Shown piece by piece: positions 51,092 to 59,454 of a stretch of 64,000 bases of DNA. The notes under the pieces were generated by a model. It searched no databases. It saw nothing but the letters and a program-made list of their open reading frames with translations, and had not been told where the DNA came from. The DNA lies in the NCBI GenBank assembly GCA_036267635.1, contig DATAVR010000099.1, positions 73,874 to 137,873 on the forward strand, written 5' to 3'. Numbering within the stretch: the first letter of the stretch is position 1; the number at the start of each line of letters is the position of its first letter. The stretch comes from JADGRB01 sp036267635. Its GTDB lineage: Bacteria > Myxococcota_A > Polyangia > Fen-1088. A program made the translations under genes and the position numbers.

Positions 51092-52540
51092 CTACCGCCC
51101 GAGGAGTCTCTTGAAGCGATCGAGCGGACCGAGCACGCGGTGCAGCTCGTACTTGGTGAGCGGGCGCTGGGCCTTGGCGGCCGGCAGGACCGCCAGCGGG
51201 ACGACGAAGTCCGTCATCACCTGGAACGGCGTGTAGAAGAGGTCGGCCGGGAACAGGCTGACCGGCAGGAATTGCGTCGTCGGATCGCTCGCCGACAGCA
51301 CGGCGGTCCGGGCCGTCGCCGGGTCGAACGGCGTCGGCACGCTCGTGTCCATCGAGGTGTAACGCGCGGTCAGCGGCGAGGCGAAGCTGGTCCCGTCGGC
51401 CGGGAGCAGCCAGCCTCCGGCGTATTCGACGGCGATCGCCTGGCCGGGCGCGTAGAGGCTCACGCAGGCGCCGTAGTTCGAGAACGTGTTTCGGGCCAGC
51501 GTCCCCGGGTTGTAGGAGCCCACCAGCAGAGCCTTGGGATCGCCGAGGTCACAGGAGAGCGAGTCGGCGCCGGTGTCGATCTCGACGCCGTCATTGCCCC
51601 CCGCCTGAACCGTCAGGACCGGCGGACCGCCGATGGTGGCATTGTGATCGTTGGTCGCCTTGTCGATCAGCGCGAAATAGGCCGACAGATCGACGGGCGT
51701 CGGGCAGTTCGCCAACTGCAGCATCTCCAGCGTCTGGCGCGACGCCGCGCCGAAGCTCTCGTTCACGATGCCGACGTCGTAGGTCGTCTGAGCCTCCGAG
51801 ATCTTGGCGTCGATCTGGGCCGGTTGGCTGACGAACGCGGCGTAGACCTGGGGATCGTCCAGCAGGTCGACCAGCTGGTCGATGTCCGACTGCGCGATGC
51901 AGGGGAAGTTCGTGGTGAGCGATTCTTCCGACCCGAGCTCGCGCTCGACCAACACCAGCCGCACGTTGGGATTCTCGTGTGCGACCGTCGTCGAGGTCGC
52001 GGTGCCGTGATAGCCGAAGCTCATGAGCTCCTTGTCGAGCGGGCCCTGCAGCTGGTTGAACTCGGTTTGGGTGAAGGCTTCGTTGATCATCTCATTGGCC
52101 CGAACCATGGCGTTCCAGCGCGCCTTGTACTGATCGATGCTGGCCAGCGGATCGGGCTTGCCGCTGATTCCGGTCTTGAGGTCGCAGCTGTCGTCCGGCT
52201 GCGACAGCTCGGCGATGAACTGCTGCTTGAGCGTGGTGAAGGCCGCCCCCGCGTCGGGACCGATGGCCGGCGGTGACGCCGCGTCGCTCGAACCGCCGCT
52301 GCCCGAAGAGTCGTCCGCGCAGGTCTCAGTGTAAGCGGCCGCCACTCTCCCCTGCAGATCGCTCACCGAGAGATCGATCCCCTCGTCAATGACCATGACG
52401 TTCTGCTGCTGGTTGGAGCTGGCGGGAACGAGCTTGATGCTGGTGCTCCCTCCGCCGCAGCCGATCCCGGTCAGTCCGGCTCCCACGCAGACGACCACCA
52501 CACAAACCCTCGAACGAATCATGCGGCCTCCTCGCGACAT
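51092..52540 (-). CDS. Subtilase-family (S8) lipoprotein
   Basis: From the ATG at 52540 (after AAAGGAG) the product has 482 residues with lipobox LTGIGC (Cys28). An ATG at 52522 after GAGGAGG is equally possible. The triad is visible: Asp52 in VMVIDEGIDLS, His178 in GYHGTATS, and Ser385 in ADGTSFASP. Asn316 in QAGGNDG fits the oxyanion hole. The Asp-His gap is about 126 residues, far longer than usual, because an extra helical segment of about 100 residues (DAGAAFTTLKQQFIAEL to FNQLQGPLDKELMSFG) is inserted. It is probably an anchored protease or a degenerate one acting in cell-surface processing. Confidence 0.82.
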   Translation of the reverse strand: MSRGGRMIRSRVCVVVVCVGAGLTGIGCGGGSTSIKLVPASSNQQQNVMVIDEGIDLSVSDLQGRVAAAYTETCADDSSGSGGSSDAASPPAIGPDAGAAFTTLKQQFIAELSQPDDSCDLKTGISGKPDPLASIDQYKARWNAMVRANEMINEAFTQTEFNQLQGPLDKELMSFGYHGTATSTTVAHENPNVRLVLVERELGSEESLTTNFPCIAQSDIDQLVDLLDDPQVYAAFVSQPAQIDAKISEAQTTYDVGIVNESFGAASRQTLEMLQLANCPTPVDLSAYFALIDKATNDHNATIGGPPVLTVQAGGNDGVEIDTGADSLSCDLGDPKALLVGSYNPGTLARNTFSNYGACVSLYAPGQAIAVEYAGGWLLPADGTSFASPLTARYTSMDTSVPTPFDPATARTAVLSASDPTTQFLPVSLFPADLFYTPFQVMTDFVVPLAVLPAAKAQRPLTKYELHRVLGPLDRFKRLLGR

Positions 52541-52605
52541 TCTTTCGTTCTCCTTTGCCGCGGTCAACGTGCGATTGATCACACTCTCGCCGGCCGACCG
52601 GCTCA

Positions 52606-54225
52606 TCAGTTTTCGAGCAGCGTGAACGCGCGGTTGCTCTCGGGCGCCGGCGCGTCCCGGTTGTGGCGGGCGAAGCGCTGCAATCGGGCGAAGCCTCGCG
52701 GTGTGAGGGCGCCCATCACCAGCGCAAACTTGCTGGGGGCGCGCGGGTCGGGAACGACCGCCCGGAAGGCGCGATCGCCGAGCGGGCGCGCGTCGGGCAA
52801 CGGCACCGCGACCTCGCCCGCGAGCGCGTTGAGCGGCGCCGCGCCGACCAGCACCAGGTTGAACCGCGCGCGATCCTCGGCCGTCACCTCGCGGTCGCCC
52901 TTGACCGCAAACTTGGCCGCCACCATCGGCCCCCAGTCGCCGAGCGCGACAGCCAGCGCCTTGGCGGCGGCCACCGCCTCGGGCGGGCCGTTCGTGCCGT
53001 AGACATAGAGGTGCGGGCGCTGCCGCGGGACGCTCTTGCTCGACATCCCCGGGATCGCCTCGCCGGGCGGCGGTGGTGAGAGCGGCGTCCGGGGCGCCGC
53101 CGGATCGCGTTTGATCGCCGCCAGCGTCTTCAAGAGCTCAGCGTCCTTGTAGGCGGGAATCCAGGCCGGGTGGCCGACGCCCGGATACTCGGTGTAGTGG
53201 ACGTTTTTGTCGAGAAAACCGAGCGCCTTGAAGCGCGCCACCATCTTGCGCGAGTCCTCGACCGGAACCGTCGGGTCCTTGTCGCCATGAAAGATGAAGA
53301 CCTGCTGGCGCGCGGCGTTCTCGGCGATGGCGGGCGGCGACAGCGCGTCGAGCCGCGCCAGATCGTAGAGCGCCGCGTCCGCCGGCTTCACCATCCGGCG
53401 AAAGTCGGCGATGGCGCAGACCGGCGCCAGCGCCGCGAACAGCTCGGGGTGGCGCAGGCCAATGGCCCAGGTGCCGCCGCCCCCCATCGAGAGGCCCGTC
53501 AGCGTGATGCGATCGGGATCGATGTGGTAGGCGCGGCGCACGTCGGCGAGGACGCGCATCACGTCGTCGTACCCGAGGCCGTCGTAGCCCATCAGCTCGC
53601 CGCGCCCGAGCGGCGAGACGACGAAGGCCGGCAGGTCGGGGAGCGGAAGCTGGTTGCGCGAGGCCTCGGCGTCGGTCTCGCCCGGCCGGTTGTCGAGCCC
53701 GAACACGCGCCGCAGGTTGTGCTTGTGGTCGGAGAACGCGCCGTGCAGCGCGACGATGAGCGGCCAAGAGGTCTTTTTGTTCTGCCCGTCGTAGCCGCGC
53801 GGCACGTAGAGCGCGTAGGGCTGTAGCGTCCCGTCAAAGGAGGCGCGGTAGGCCTTCACCAGCTCGCCGGTCGCGGTTCGATAGGGATCGTCCCCCTTGG
53901 CCACCCGCCCGGCGTAGTCGCGCGCGGTCGTCAGGGTGTCGCGCACGAAGGCCTCGTCGCGGGCCGGCTTGGTGATCGACGCCCGGCGGAGATCGGCGTC
54001 CTCGACCAGCCGCTCGATCGACGGCAGGGTCACCTCGCGAACGACGTCCGAGCCTCCGGCGGCGCGGGCGCGGACGAGCGCCGCCAGCGCGACGACGCGC
54101 AGCGCATCGACGTCGTCGGCCGCCTGAGCCGGCCGCGAGGGACCGACGAGCGCCGCCGCGAGCACCGCGACGGCCACCAGCGACGACGCGCCGGCAAGCG
54201 CGCTGTCAAAGTGCGCGCCGGTCAT
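52606..54225 (-). CDS. Alpha/beta hydrolase (PHB-depolymerase/esterase type), exported
   Basis: The 539-residue product has an Ala-rich signal peptide (ASSLVAVAVLAAALVGPSRPAQA). After a helical segment, the hydrolase domain starts YALYVPRGYDGQNKKTSWPLIVALHGAFSD (the HG oxyanion loop at 161-162), followed by the nucleophile elbow GLSMGGGG (Ser246), FIFHGDKDPTVPVEDS (acid) and YPGVGHPAWIP (His). A C-terminal domain of about 150 residues follows. The family includes feruloyl esterases and PHB depolymerase-like enzymes; the substrate is open. The ATG overlaps the kinase stop (ATGA at 54222-54225). Confidence 0.85.
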   Translation of the reverse strand: MTGAHFDSALAGASSLVAVAVLAAALVGPSRPAQAADDVDALRVVALAALVRARAAGGSDVVREVTLPSIERLVEDADLRRASITKPARDEAFVRDTLTTARDYAGRVAKGDDPYRTATGELVKAYRASFDGTLQPYALYVPRGYDGQNKKTSWPLIVALHGAFSDHKHNLRRVFGLDNRPGETDAEASRNQLPLPDLPAFVVSPLGRGELMGYDGLGYDDVMRVLADVRRAYHIDPDRITLTGLSMGGGGTWAIGLRHPELFAALAPVCAIADFRRMVKPADAALYDLARLDALSPPAIAENAARQQVFIFHGDKDPTVPVEDSRKMVARFKALGFLDKNVHYTEYPGVGHPAWIPAYKDAELLKTLAAIKRDPAAPRTPLSPPPPGEAIPGMSSKSVPRQRPHLYVYGTNGPPEAVAAAKALAVALGDWGPMVAAKFAVKGDREVTAEDRARFNLVLVGAAPLNALAGEVAVPLPDARPLGDRAFRAVVPDPRAPSKFALVMGALTPRGFARLQRFARHNRDAPAPESNRAFTLLEN

Positions 54226-56243
54226 CGGTGGGGGTGGAAGAACGTGTGTTTGGGCGGCGGCGTCTTCTTGAGCGCGACCGCTATCTTGCGGTCCTTCGTG
54301 CTGTGCACCGCCACCATGCGCGTCGACGGCTGGTAGCCGCGCTTGATGAGCACGATCTCGTAGGTGTTGCCGGTCTTGAAGTGCAGCGCGATCGGCGTGC
54401 GGCCGAGGACGCGCGCCTTCGTCTTCACCACCGCCCCGGCCGGTGCGCTCGTGATGCGGAGGACGGCGGTCTCGACGTGCGGGATCTCGATGCTCGGCTT
54501 GCCGGGGATGGCGCCGTGCTTGGGCGGCGGCCTCTTGTCGTTGGCCTCGGTCCGAGCGCCGGTCGTCGTGTCGGCCTTGGTGTCGGCCTTGGTGTCGGCC
54601 TTGGTGCCGGCCTTGGTATCGACCTCGGCCTCGTCTTCGCCGATGACGGTCTCCTCCGCGTTGGGCACCGCCTTGCGGAGCAGCGCCTCTTCGTCGGTGT
54701 CATCGTCGACGGCCTTCTTGTCGGGCTCTGCCGTGGCCGGCGGCTTTTTCTCCGCCGTCGGCGCCTCCGCCATCACCGGGTGCGCGTCGGGGCCCCCCGC
54801 GGCGGCGCTGGGCATCGCCGCCGCGTCGGCAACGGCCAGCTTCAGCGCCGTCGGCGCGGGCGGGATCTGCGGCGACGGCGACGGTGGCACCGGAGAAGGC
54901 CCGGGCGGCGCTGACGCCGGGCTGATGGTCGGCATCGGCGCCGATTTTTCGGTCCCGCTGTTGCCGCCGATACCGAGCGCGGTCATCACGCCCCTCTGCT
55001 CGGCCCACACCCAGAGGTAGCGGGCCCCCACCACCGCGCCCAGCGTGAGGATGACGCCGAGCCAGAACCCGCCCGAGCGGCGCCGCCCCTGGATGGTCGT
55101 CCCCGGCTTCACGATCTCGGCCGTGTGCCCGCTGCGCGGCGCCGGCGCCACTTCTCTTCCCCCGCTGTTCCCTTCGGGCGGCGGCGTGCGCCCCCGCTGC
55201 AGCTCGGTCTGCGCGCCCTGCTCCAGATCGCGCAGCTCGAAGGAGGTCCCGACCGAGAGATCGGTCCCCATCACGTCCTTCACGACCCCCCCGGCGTCGC
55301 GCGGCGCCTTGCCAATCGAGGGCGCGTTGTCGCGCCGCCCGAGCTGCTCCAGCCAGGCCTTCAGCTCGGTCTGCCCGGCCGAGTGGAACTCGGTGCGCAG
55401 CACGCGCTCGACCTCGACCAGCATCTCGTCGGCGGTCTGATAGCGCTCCGCCGGGTGCAGCCGCATCGCGCGCCGGATGATCGCCGCGACCGATTCGCCG
55501 ATCGTCGGCTTGGCGTCCTGGGGGGCCAGGAACTCCGCCTTCTGCACCCGCAGCAGCGACTCGAGGTCGTTGTTGGCCTCGAACGGCAGCCGGTCGGTCA
55601 TCATCCGGTACAGCATCGAGCCGACCGAGAAGATGTCGGACCGCCGGTCGATCCCCGCCGCCCCCTGCGCCTGCTCGGGTGACATATAGGCGACCTTCCC
55701 CTTGATGACCCCGGCGGCGGTCTGCTCGCGCTTGCGCTGGGCCTTGGCGATGCCGAAGTCGGCCAGCTTCACCTCCCCCTCCCCGCTTATCAGCACGTTG
55801 TTGGGGCTGATGTCGCGGTGGACGATCCCGAGCGGCTTGCCGTCGCGGCTCTTGCCGTGCGCGTAGGCGAGCGCCCGGCAGATCTGTGACACGACATAGA
55901 GCCCCAGCGCGGAGGGGAAGACCATCTGGGCGGCGTAGGCGCGCTGCAGGATCTTCTCGAGGTCCCACCCGTCGACCAGCTCCAGCGCCAGGAAGTAGCG
56001 CCCCGAGGCGACCCCCAGGTCCAGCACCTGCACGATGTTGCCGTGCTGGAGGGTCATCGAGATGTGCGCCTCGTCGAGGAGCATGTTGCGGAACTGCGGA
56101 TCGGCCGAATACTGGGTGAGAATGCGCTTGAGGACGACCGCCTTCTCGAACCCCTCGGCGCCGTGCTGCACGGCCAGGAAGATCTCGGCCATTCCGCCGT
56201 CAGCCAGCTTCCCGAGGATCGTGTATCGCCCGTGCGACGCCAT
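54222..56243 (-). CDS. Hanks-type Ser/Thr protein kinase with PEGA domain
   Basis: The 673-residue membrane kinase has the catalytic domain at 7-285: the Gly loop LADGGMAEIFLA, Lys39 in VVLKRI, the catalytic loop VHRDISPNN (Asp144), DFG (162-164) and a YMSPEQ activation segment. HRDIS, lacking the usual Lys, is the normal form in many myxobacterial kinases. A single transmembrane helix lies at about 392-413, then a Pro/Ala/Thr linker with TKAD repeats, and a C-terminal PEGA domain (LRITSAPAGAVV, RTPIALHFKTG) outside. It probably senses an envelope signal. Translation is coupled to the downstream esterase. Confidence 0.94.
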   Translation of the reverse strand: MASHGRYTILGKLADGGMAEIFLAVQHGAEGFEKAVVLKRILTQYSADPQFRNMLLDEAHISMTLQHGNIVQVLDLGVASGRYFLALELVDGWDLEKILQRAYAAQMVFPSALGLYVVSQICRALAYAHGKSRDGKPLGIVHRDISPNNVLISGEGEVKLADFGIAKAQRKREQTAAGVIKGKVAYMSPEQAQGAAGIDRRSDIFSVGSMLYRMMTDRLPFEANNDLESLLRVQKAEFLAPQDAKPTIGESVAAIIRRAMRLHPAERYQTADEMLVEVERVLRTEFHSAGQTELKAWLEQLGRRDNAPSIGKAPRDAGGVVKDVMGTDLSVGTSFELRDLEQGAQTELQRGRTPPPEGNSGGREVAPAPRSGHTAEIVKPGTTIQGRRRSGGFWLGVILTLGAVVGARYLWVWAEQRGVMTALGIGGNSGTEKSAPMPTISPASAPPGPSPVPPSPSPQIPPAPTALKLAVADAAAMPSAAAGGPDAHPVMAEAPTAEKKPPATAEPDKKAVDDDTDEEALLRKAVPNAEETVIGEDEAEVDTKAGTKADTKADTKADTTTGARTEANDKRPPPKHGAIPGKPSIEIPHVETAVLRITSAPAGAVVKTKARVLGRTPIALHFKTGNTYEIVLIKRGYQPSTRMVAVHSTKDRKIAVALKKTPPPKHTFFHPHR
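54568..54615 (-). repeat. 12-bp coding repeats (TKAD linker)
   Basis: Four units of GTGTCGGCCTTG (plus strand) encode the TKAD repeats of the kinase linker. The fourth unit differs at one base and a fifth is degenerate. They remain in frame. Confidence 0.9.
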
Positions 56244-56270
56244 GAGCGCCGGCTAAGGTATCATTCCCCG

Positions 56271-57017
56271 ATGCTCAAGCTCTACGCACGCCTCGCGGGA
56301 AAAGCGATCCGCCTGGCGTTGCGCGGCTGGCCGTCAGCCGTCGTGCTGCCGCTGTATGCGACGGCCCTACAGATCGCCACCGGCCTGGTCGCCCCCCTGG
56401 GGATGGCCGGCGGCTTCCTCCTCGCGTTCGTGATTGCCTTCCTGGCGTCCAGCTACCTCCACCTGATCTCGCTGGCGGTGGCCGGCCGCAAGATCGGCTT
56501 CGGCGACTTTCGCGAGAGCTTCCTGGCGCACTTCGGGGACGTCATCAGCGTCATGTTCGCGACCTGGATCATCCAGCTGGTCGTCGGCATCCTGACCCGC
56601 GACGCCGGCGACCGGGGCAAGATCGTCTCCGTCCTGGTCGACCTGACGATGGTGGTGTTCCTGAACCCGGTCCCTGAGCTGATCTACCTCGGGGGCGGCC
56701 GGACCCGATCGTTCGGCCTGCTGATGGAGGCGGCGCGGTTCATCAGCGCACACTGGCCGGAATGGCTGGCGCCGAGCGTCCTCATGGCCGCGGTCCTGCT
56801 GGCGCCGACGGGGCTCATCCAGCACGGTCCGCTGGCGATGCGGCTGCTGGTCTTCCAGTCGCTGTTCTCGCTCGACGGCCTGGCCTCCGTAGTGAACAGG
56901 ATTCCGCTCTGGCTGGCGCCCTTCATGTTGATCTTCATCAACTGGGCGATGGTGTTCCGCGGCCTCTTGTTCACCGAGCTCGCCTTTCGCGTGCGGCGAC
57001 CGCGTCCATGGCCGTAG
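56271..57017 (+). CDS. Hypothetical membrane protein
   Basis: The 248-residue product has about five or six transmembrane helices: PSAVVLPLYATALQIATGLV, MAGGFLLAFVIAFLASSYLHLISLAV, DVISVMFATWIIQLVVGILT, IVSVLVDLTMVVFLNPVPELIYL and APFMLIFINWAMVFRGLLF. A hydrophilic loop RKIGFGDFRESFLAHFGD lies between helices 2 and 3. I know no family. Its last 10 bases overlap the malQ start, so the two may be co-translated. It diverges from the kinase gene across 27 bases. Confidence 0.75.
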   Translation: MLKLYARLAGKAIRLALRGWPSAVVLPLYATALQIATGLVAPLGMAGGFLLAFVIAFLASSYLHLISLAVAGRKIGFGDFRESFLAHFGDVISVMFATWIIQLVVGILTRDAGDRGKIVSVLVDLTMVVFLNPVPELIYLGGGRTRSFGLLMEAARFISAHWPEWLAPSVLMAAVLLAPTGLIQHGPLAMRLLVFQSLFSLDGLASVVNRIPLWLAPFMLIFINWAMVFRGLLFTELAFRVRRPRPWP

Positions 57018-58873
57018 ACAAACGCAGGCACCCCGAGACCGATCCGTTCGGCATCGTCGCCGGTTTCACCGACGCGGCCGGCGCGGGGCACACCACCTCC
57101 GAGGAGACGCGGGCGGCTCTGCGCGCGGCGATGGGGGCCGACCCGCACGCCGAAGCCCCCGACGACGACGGGGCGCGCGCGGTCCGCGTGGTCGTCCCCG
57201 GCGGTGACCGGCGGCTCTCCGGCCGCGCCGATCTGCTGCTGGAGGACGGCGCCCGGCACGCCGTCGAGGGCGAGCTGCCGGGACACCTGCCGCCCGGCTA
57301 CCACCGCCTCTACCCCGAAGGGGGCGGCGAGACGTCGCTGATTGTCAGCCCCGGCCACTGCTTCCTGCCCGATGACTTGCGCACCTGGGGCTTCGCCGCG
57401 CAGGTCTACGCCGCGCGCTCGCGGGCGAGCTGGGGGATCGGCGATCTGGCCGACCTGGCGCGCATCGGGCGCTTCACCAGCCACCTCGGCGGCGGGGTGG
57501 TGATGGTGAACCCGCTGACAGCGCCGACGCCGGTGCACCCCATCGAGCCCTCCCCCTACTACCCGTCGAGCCGCCGGTTCGCCAACCCGCTCTTCCTGCG
57601 CATCGAAGAGGTGCCGGGTTGGGAGCGGCTCCCGGAGCCGACCCGCACCCGCCTCGGCAATGCCGGCCGCGCGCTCAACGCCACCCGCAAGATCGATCGC
57701 GACGCGATCTTCAAGCTGAAGATGGAGGCGCTCGAGGCCCTCTTCGCCGACTTCGACGGGGAGGTCGGCTTCGACTGGTTCCGCTGGGGGCGCGGCCAGG
57801 CGCTGACCGACTTCGCCACCTACTGCGCGCTGGCCGAGCAGCACGGCAAGGACTGGCGGAAGTGGCCGGATGAGGTGCGCCGCCCCGACGGCGCCGGCAT
57901 CGGCGCGTTTCGCAAGGCCAACGTCGACCGGATCGCCTTTCACGCCTGGCTGCAGTGGCGGCTCGACGCGCAGCTCGCCCGCGCGGCCGAGGAGATCGCC
58001 ATCGTCAACGATCTGCCGATCGGCCTCGACGTCGCCGGCGCCGACGCCTGGTGCTGGCAGGATCTGCTGGCGCGCGACGTCTCGGTCGGCGCGCCCCCCG
58101 ACGAGTTCAACGCCGGCGGGCAGGACTGGGGGCTGACGCCGTTCATCCCCCACCGCCTGCGCGCCGCCCGCTACCTGCCGTTCATCGAGACCATCCGGGG
58201 GATGCTCCGCCACGTCGGCGGGCTGCGCATCGACCACGTAATGGGCCTCTTCCGGCTGTTCTGGATCCCGCGCGCGCTCGGGACCAAGGGGGGGAGCTAC
58301 GTGCGCGCCCGCGCCGACGACCTGATGGCGATCGTCGCCCTCGAGAGCCAGCGGGCGAGGGCGTTTGTCATCGGAGAGGACCTCGGCACCGTCGAGCCGG
58401 GCGTGCGCGAGCGGCTGCACGACCACAAGATGCTGTCGTACCGGCTGCTCTACTTCGAGCCGTCGCCGCCCGAGCAGTTCCCCGAGCTGGCGCTCTCCAG
58501 CGTCACCACCCACGACCTGCCGACCATCGCCGGCCTCTGGACCGGCCTCGACGCCGTGGCGCAAAAGCAGATCGGGATCGACCCCAACGAAGCGGGGACC
58601 AAGTCCCTGCGGGACAAGCTGCGCACGCTCGGCCATCTGAAAGACGACGCCCCGGTCGAGACGGTGATCGAGTCGACCCACCGCGCGCTGGCCAAGGCGC
58701 CTTCGCGCGTCTTGTTGGCCACGCTCGACGACGCGGTCGCCGCGCCCGAGCGCCCCAACCTGCCGGGGACGGTCACCGAGTGGCCCAACTGGTCGCTGGC
58801 GCTCGAAAAGCCGCTCGAGGAGATCGAAGAGCTCGAGCTCCCGCGCCGGATCGCCGACGCGCTCAAAAGATAG
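57008..58873 (+). CDS. malQ: 4-alpha-glucanotransferase (amylomaltase)
   Basis: GH77 enzyme that moves alpha-1,4-glucan chains between acceptors during maltodextrin and glycogen metabolism. The 621-residue product has an N-terminal extension of about 120 residues (a small beta domain) before the GH77 barrel. Motifs in order are PHPIEPSPYYPSSRRFANPLF, DVAGADAW (nucleophile region), LRIDHVMGLFRLFWIP, VIGEDLGTVEPGVRE and VTTHDLPTIAGLWTG. ATG overlap with the upstream membrane protein gene is 10 bases. No malto-porter or phosphorylase is adjacent. Confidence 0.93.
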   Translation: MAVDKRRHPETDPFGIVAGFTDAAGAGHTTSEETRAALRAAMGADPHAEAPDDDGARAVRVVVPGGDRRLSGRADLLLEDGARHAVEGELPGHLPPGYHRLYPEGGGETSLIVSPGHCFLPDDLRTWGFAAQVYAARSRASWGIGDLADLARIGRFTSHLGGGVVMVNPLTAPTPVHPIEPSPYYPSSRRFANPLFLRIEEVPGWERLPEPTRTRLGNAGRALNATRKIDRDAIFKLKMEALEALFADFDGEVGFDWFRWGRGQALTDFATYCALAEQHGKDWRKWPDEVRRPDGAGIGAFRKANVDRIAFHAWLQWRLDAQLARAAEEIAIVNDLPIGLDVAGADAWCWQDLLARDVSVGAPPDEFNAGGQDWGLTPFIPHRLRAARYLPFIETIRGMLRHVGGLRIDHVMGLFRLFWIPRALGTKGGSYVRARADDLMAIVALESQRARAFVIGEDLGTVEPGVRERLHDHKMLSYRLLYFEPSPPEQFPELALSSVTTHDLPTIAGLWTGLDAVAQKQIGIDPNEAGTKSLRDKLRTLGHLKDDAPVETVIESTHRALAKAPSRVLLATLDDAVAAPERPNLPGTVTEWPNWSLALEKPLEEIEELELPRRIADALKR

Positions 58874-58923
58874 GACTCGACGCTCGGGTCAGCGAGCGCC
58901 GGGATCCCGGTACCGCGAGCGGC

Positions 58924-59199
58924 GCTGTGATGGGCTACAGCGACGATCTCGACAGTGTCCTCGCCGCGTCGCTGATACGCGACCGTGCAGGGAACATTCG
59001 GCATTACGTAATAGCGCATGCGCTGGGACGGTCCCAGGCCCTGCACCTGCGGCCAGCGGGCGGGAGCATCAGTGACGATGTCGAAGGCTGTGCCGACGTC
59101 GTTCAGGAAGCGGCCGCAGACGTTCGGATCCCTCTTGTCGTAGAAGCGAGCTCCTCTCCGGATGTCAGCACGCGCCTTCCTGGAGACGAGGAGGTTCAG
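58924..59199 (-). pseudogene. ParE-type toxin, decayed
   Basis: In the minus-strand frame right after the antitoxin TAA, translation gives NLLVSRKARADIRRGARFYDK, then VCGRFLNDVGTAFD, APARWPQVQG, and CTVAYQRRGEDTVEIVAVAHHS. This is the ParE/RelE layout (RFYxxxxxxGxRFLxxVxxAFxxI, the VxYxxxGDxVEIxAVAH end). There is no ATG, GTG or TTG at the expected start (it reads CTG just after TAA), and after AVAHHS the frame runs on without its usual Arg-rich end into the antisense of malQ. Both ends are damaged, so the toxin is probably inactive. Confidence 0.75.
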
Positions 59200-59421
59200 T
59201 TATCGGCCCCGGCGGAGGCTGCTTTCTATTTGTCGACGCGTCTCCGGCCAAGAAAGAAAGTCTCCGCGACCCTTGTCGATATCCTGGGCCCTCCGCTCAA
59301 GCTCCTCGATCCACTTGGCGTCGAGACCGCCGTTGGCGCCTGCGTCGACGCTCTCGAGTGTACCGCGCGGCCGACCGGCGGCCCAGGGTGTACCCGAACC
59401 CCGCCGCCACGCCCAAAGCAT
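59200..59421 (-). CDS. Addiction-module antitoxin-like protein (degraded N-terminus)
   Basis: The 73-residue frame ends in LDAKWIEELERRAQDIDKG and WPETRRQIESSLRRGR, the C-terminal half of the putative addiction-module antitoxin family (PF09720), which pairs with ParE-like toxins. The first 30 residues (LWAWRRGSGTPWAAG and following) do not match the expected Leu-rich DNA-binding start, and no ribosome site precedes the ATG at 59421. The stop is directly followed by the toxin frame. It is possibly a relic, perhaps still making the neutralising segment. Confidence 0.5.
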   Translation of the reverse strand: MLWAWRRGSGTPWAAGRPRGTLESVDAGANGGLDAKWIEELERRAQDIDKGRGDFLSWPETRRQIESSLRRGR

Positions 59422-59454
59422 GAGCCGCGGACGGATTCCCGATACTATCGGCCC

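Noticed and set aside
51656..51696. Octapeptide PVDLSAYF shared between the subtilase and the small lipoprotein paralog
   Set aside because: The surrounding residues do not align, so a common origin is not supported; probably chance.
54222..56243. Kinase considered inactive because HRD is followed by I-S instead of a Lys motif
   Set aside because: Lys39, Asp144, Asn and DFG are all present, and HRDxSPxN is a normal variant in myxobacterial kinases.
57955..59454. Plus-strand frame across malQ and the spacer before the gene at 59455
   Set aside because: Only the part from the GTG at 59455 has a signal peptide and natural composition; the upstream part is an Arg-rich shadow of malQ and the antisense of the toxin remnant.
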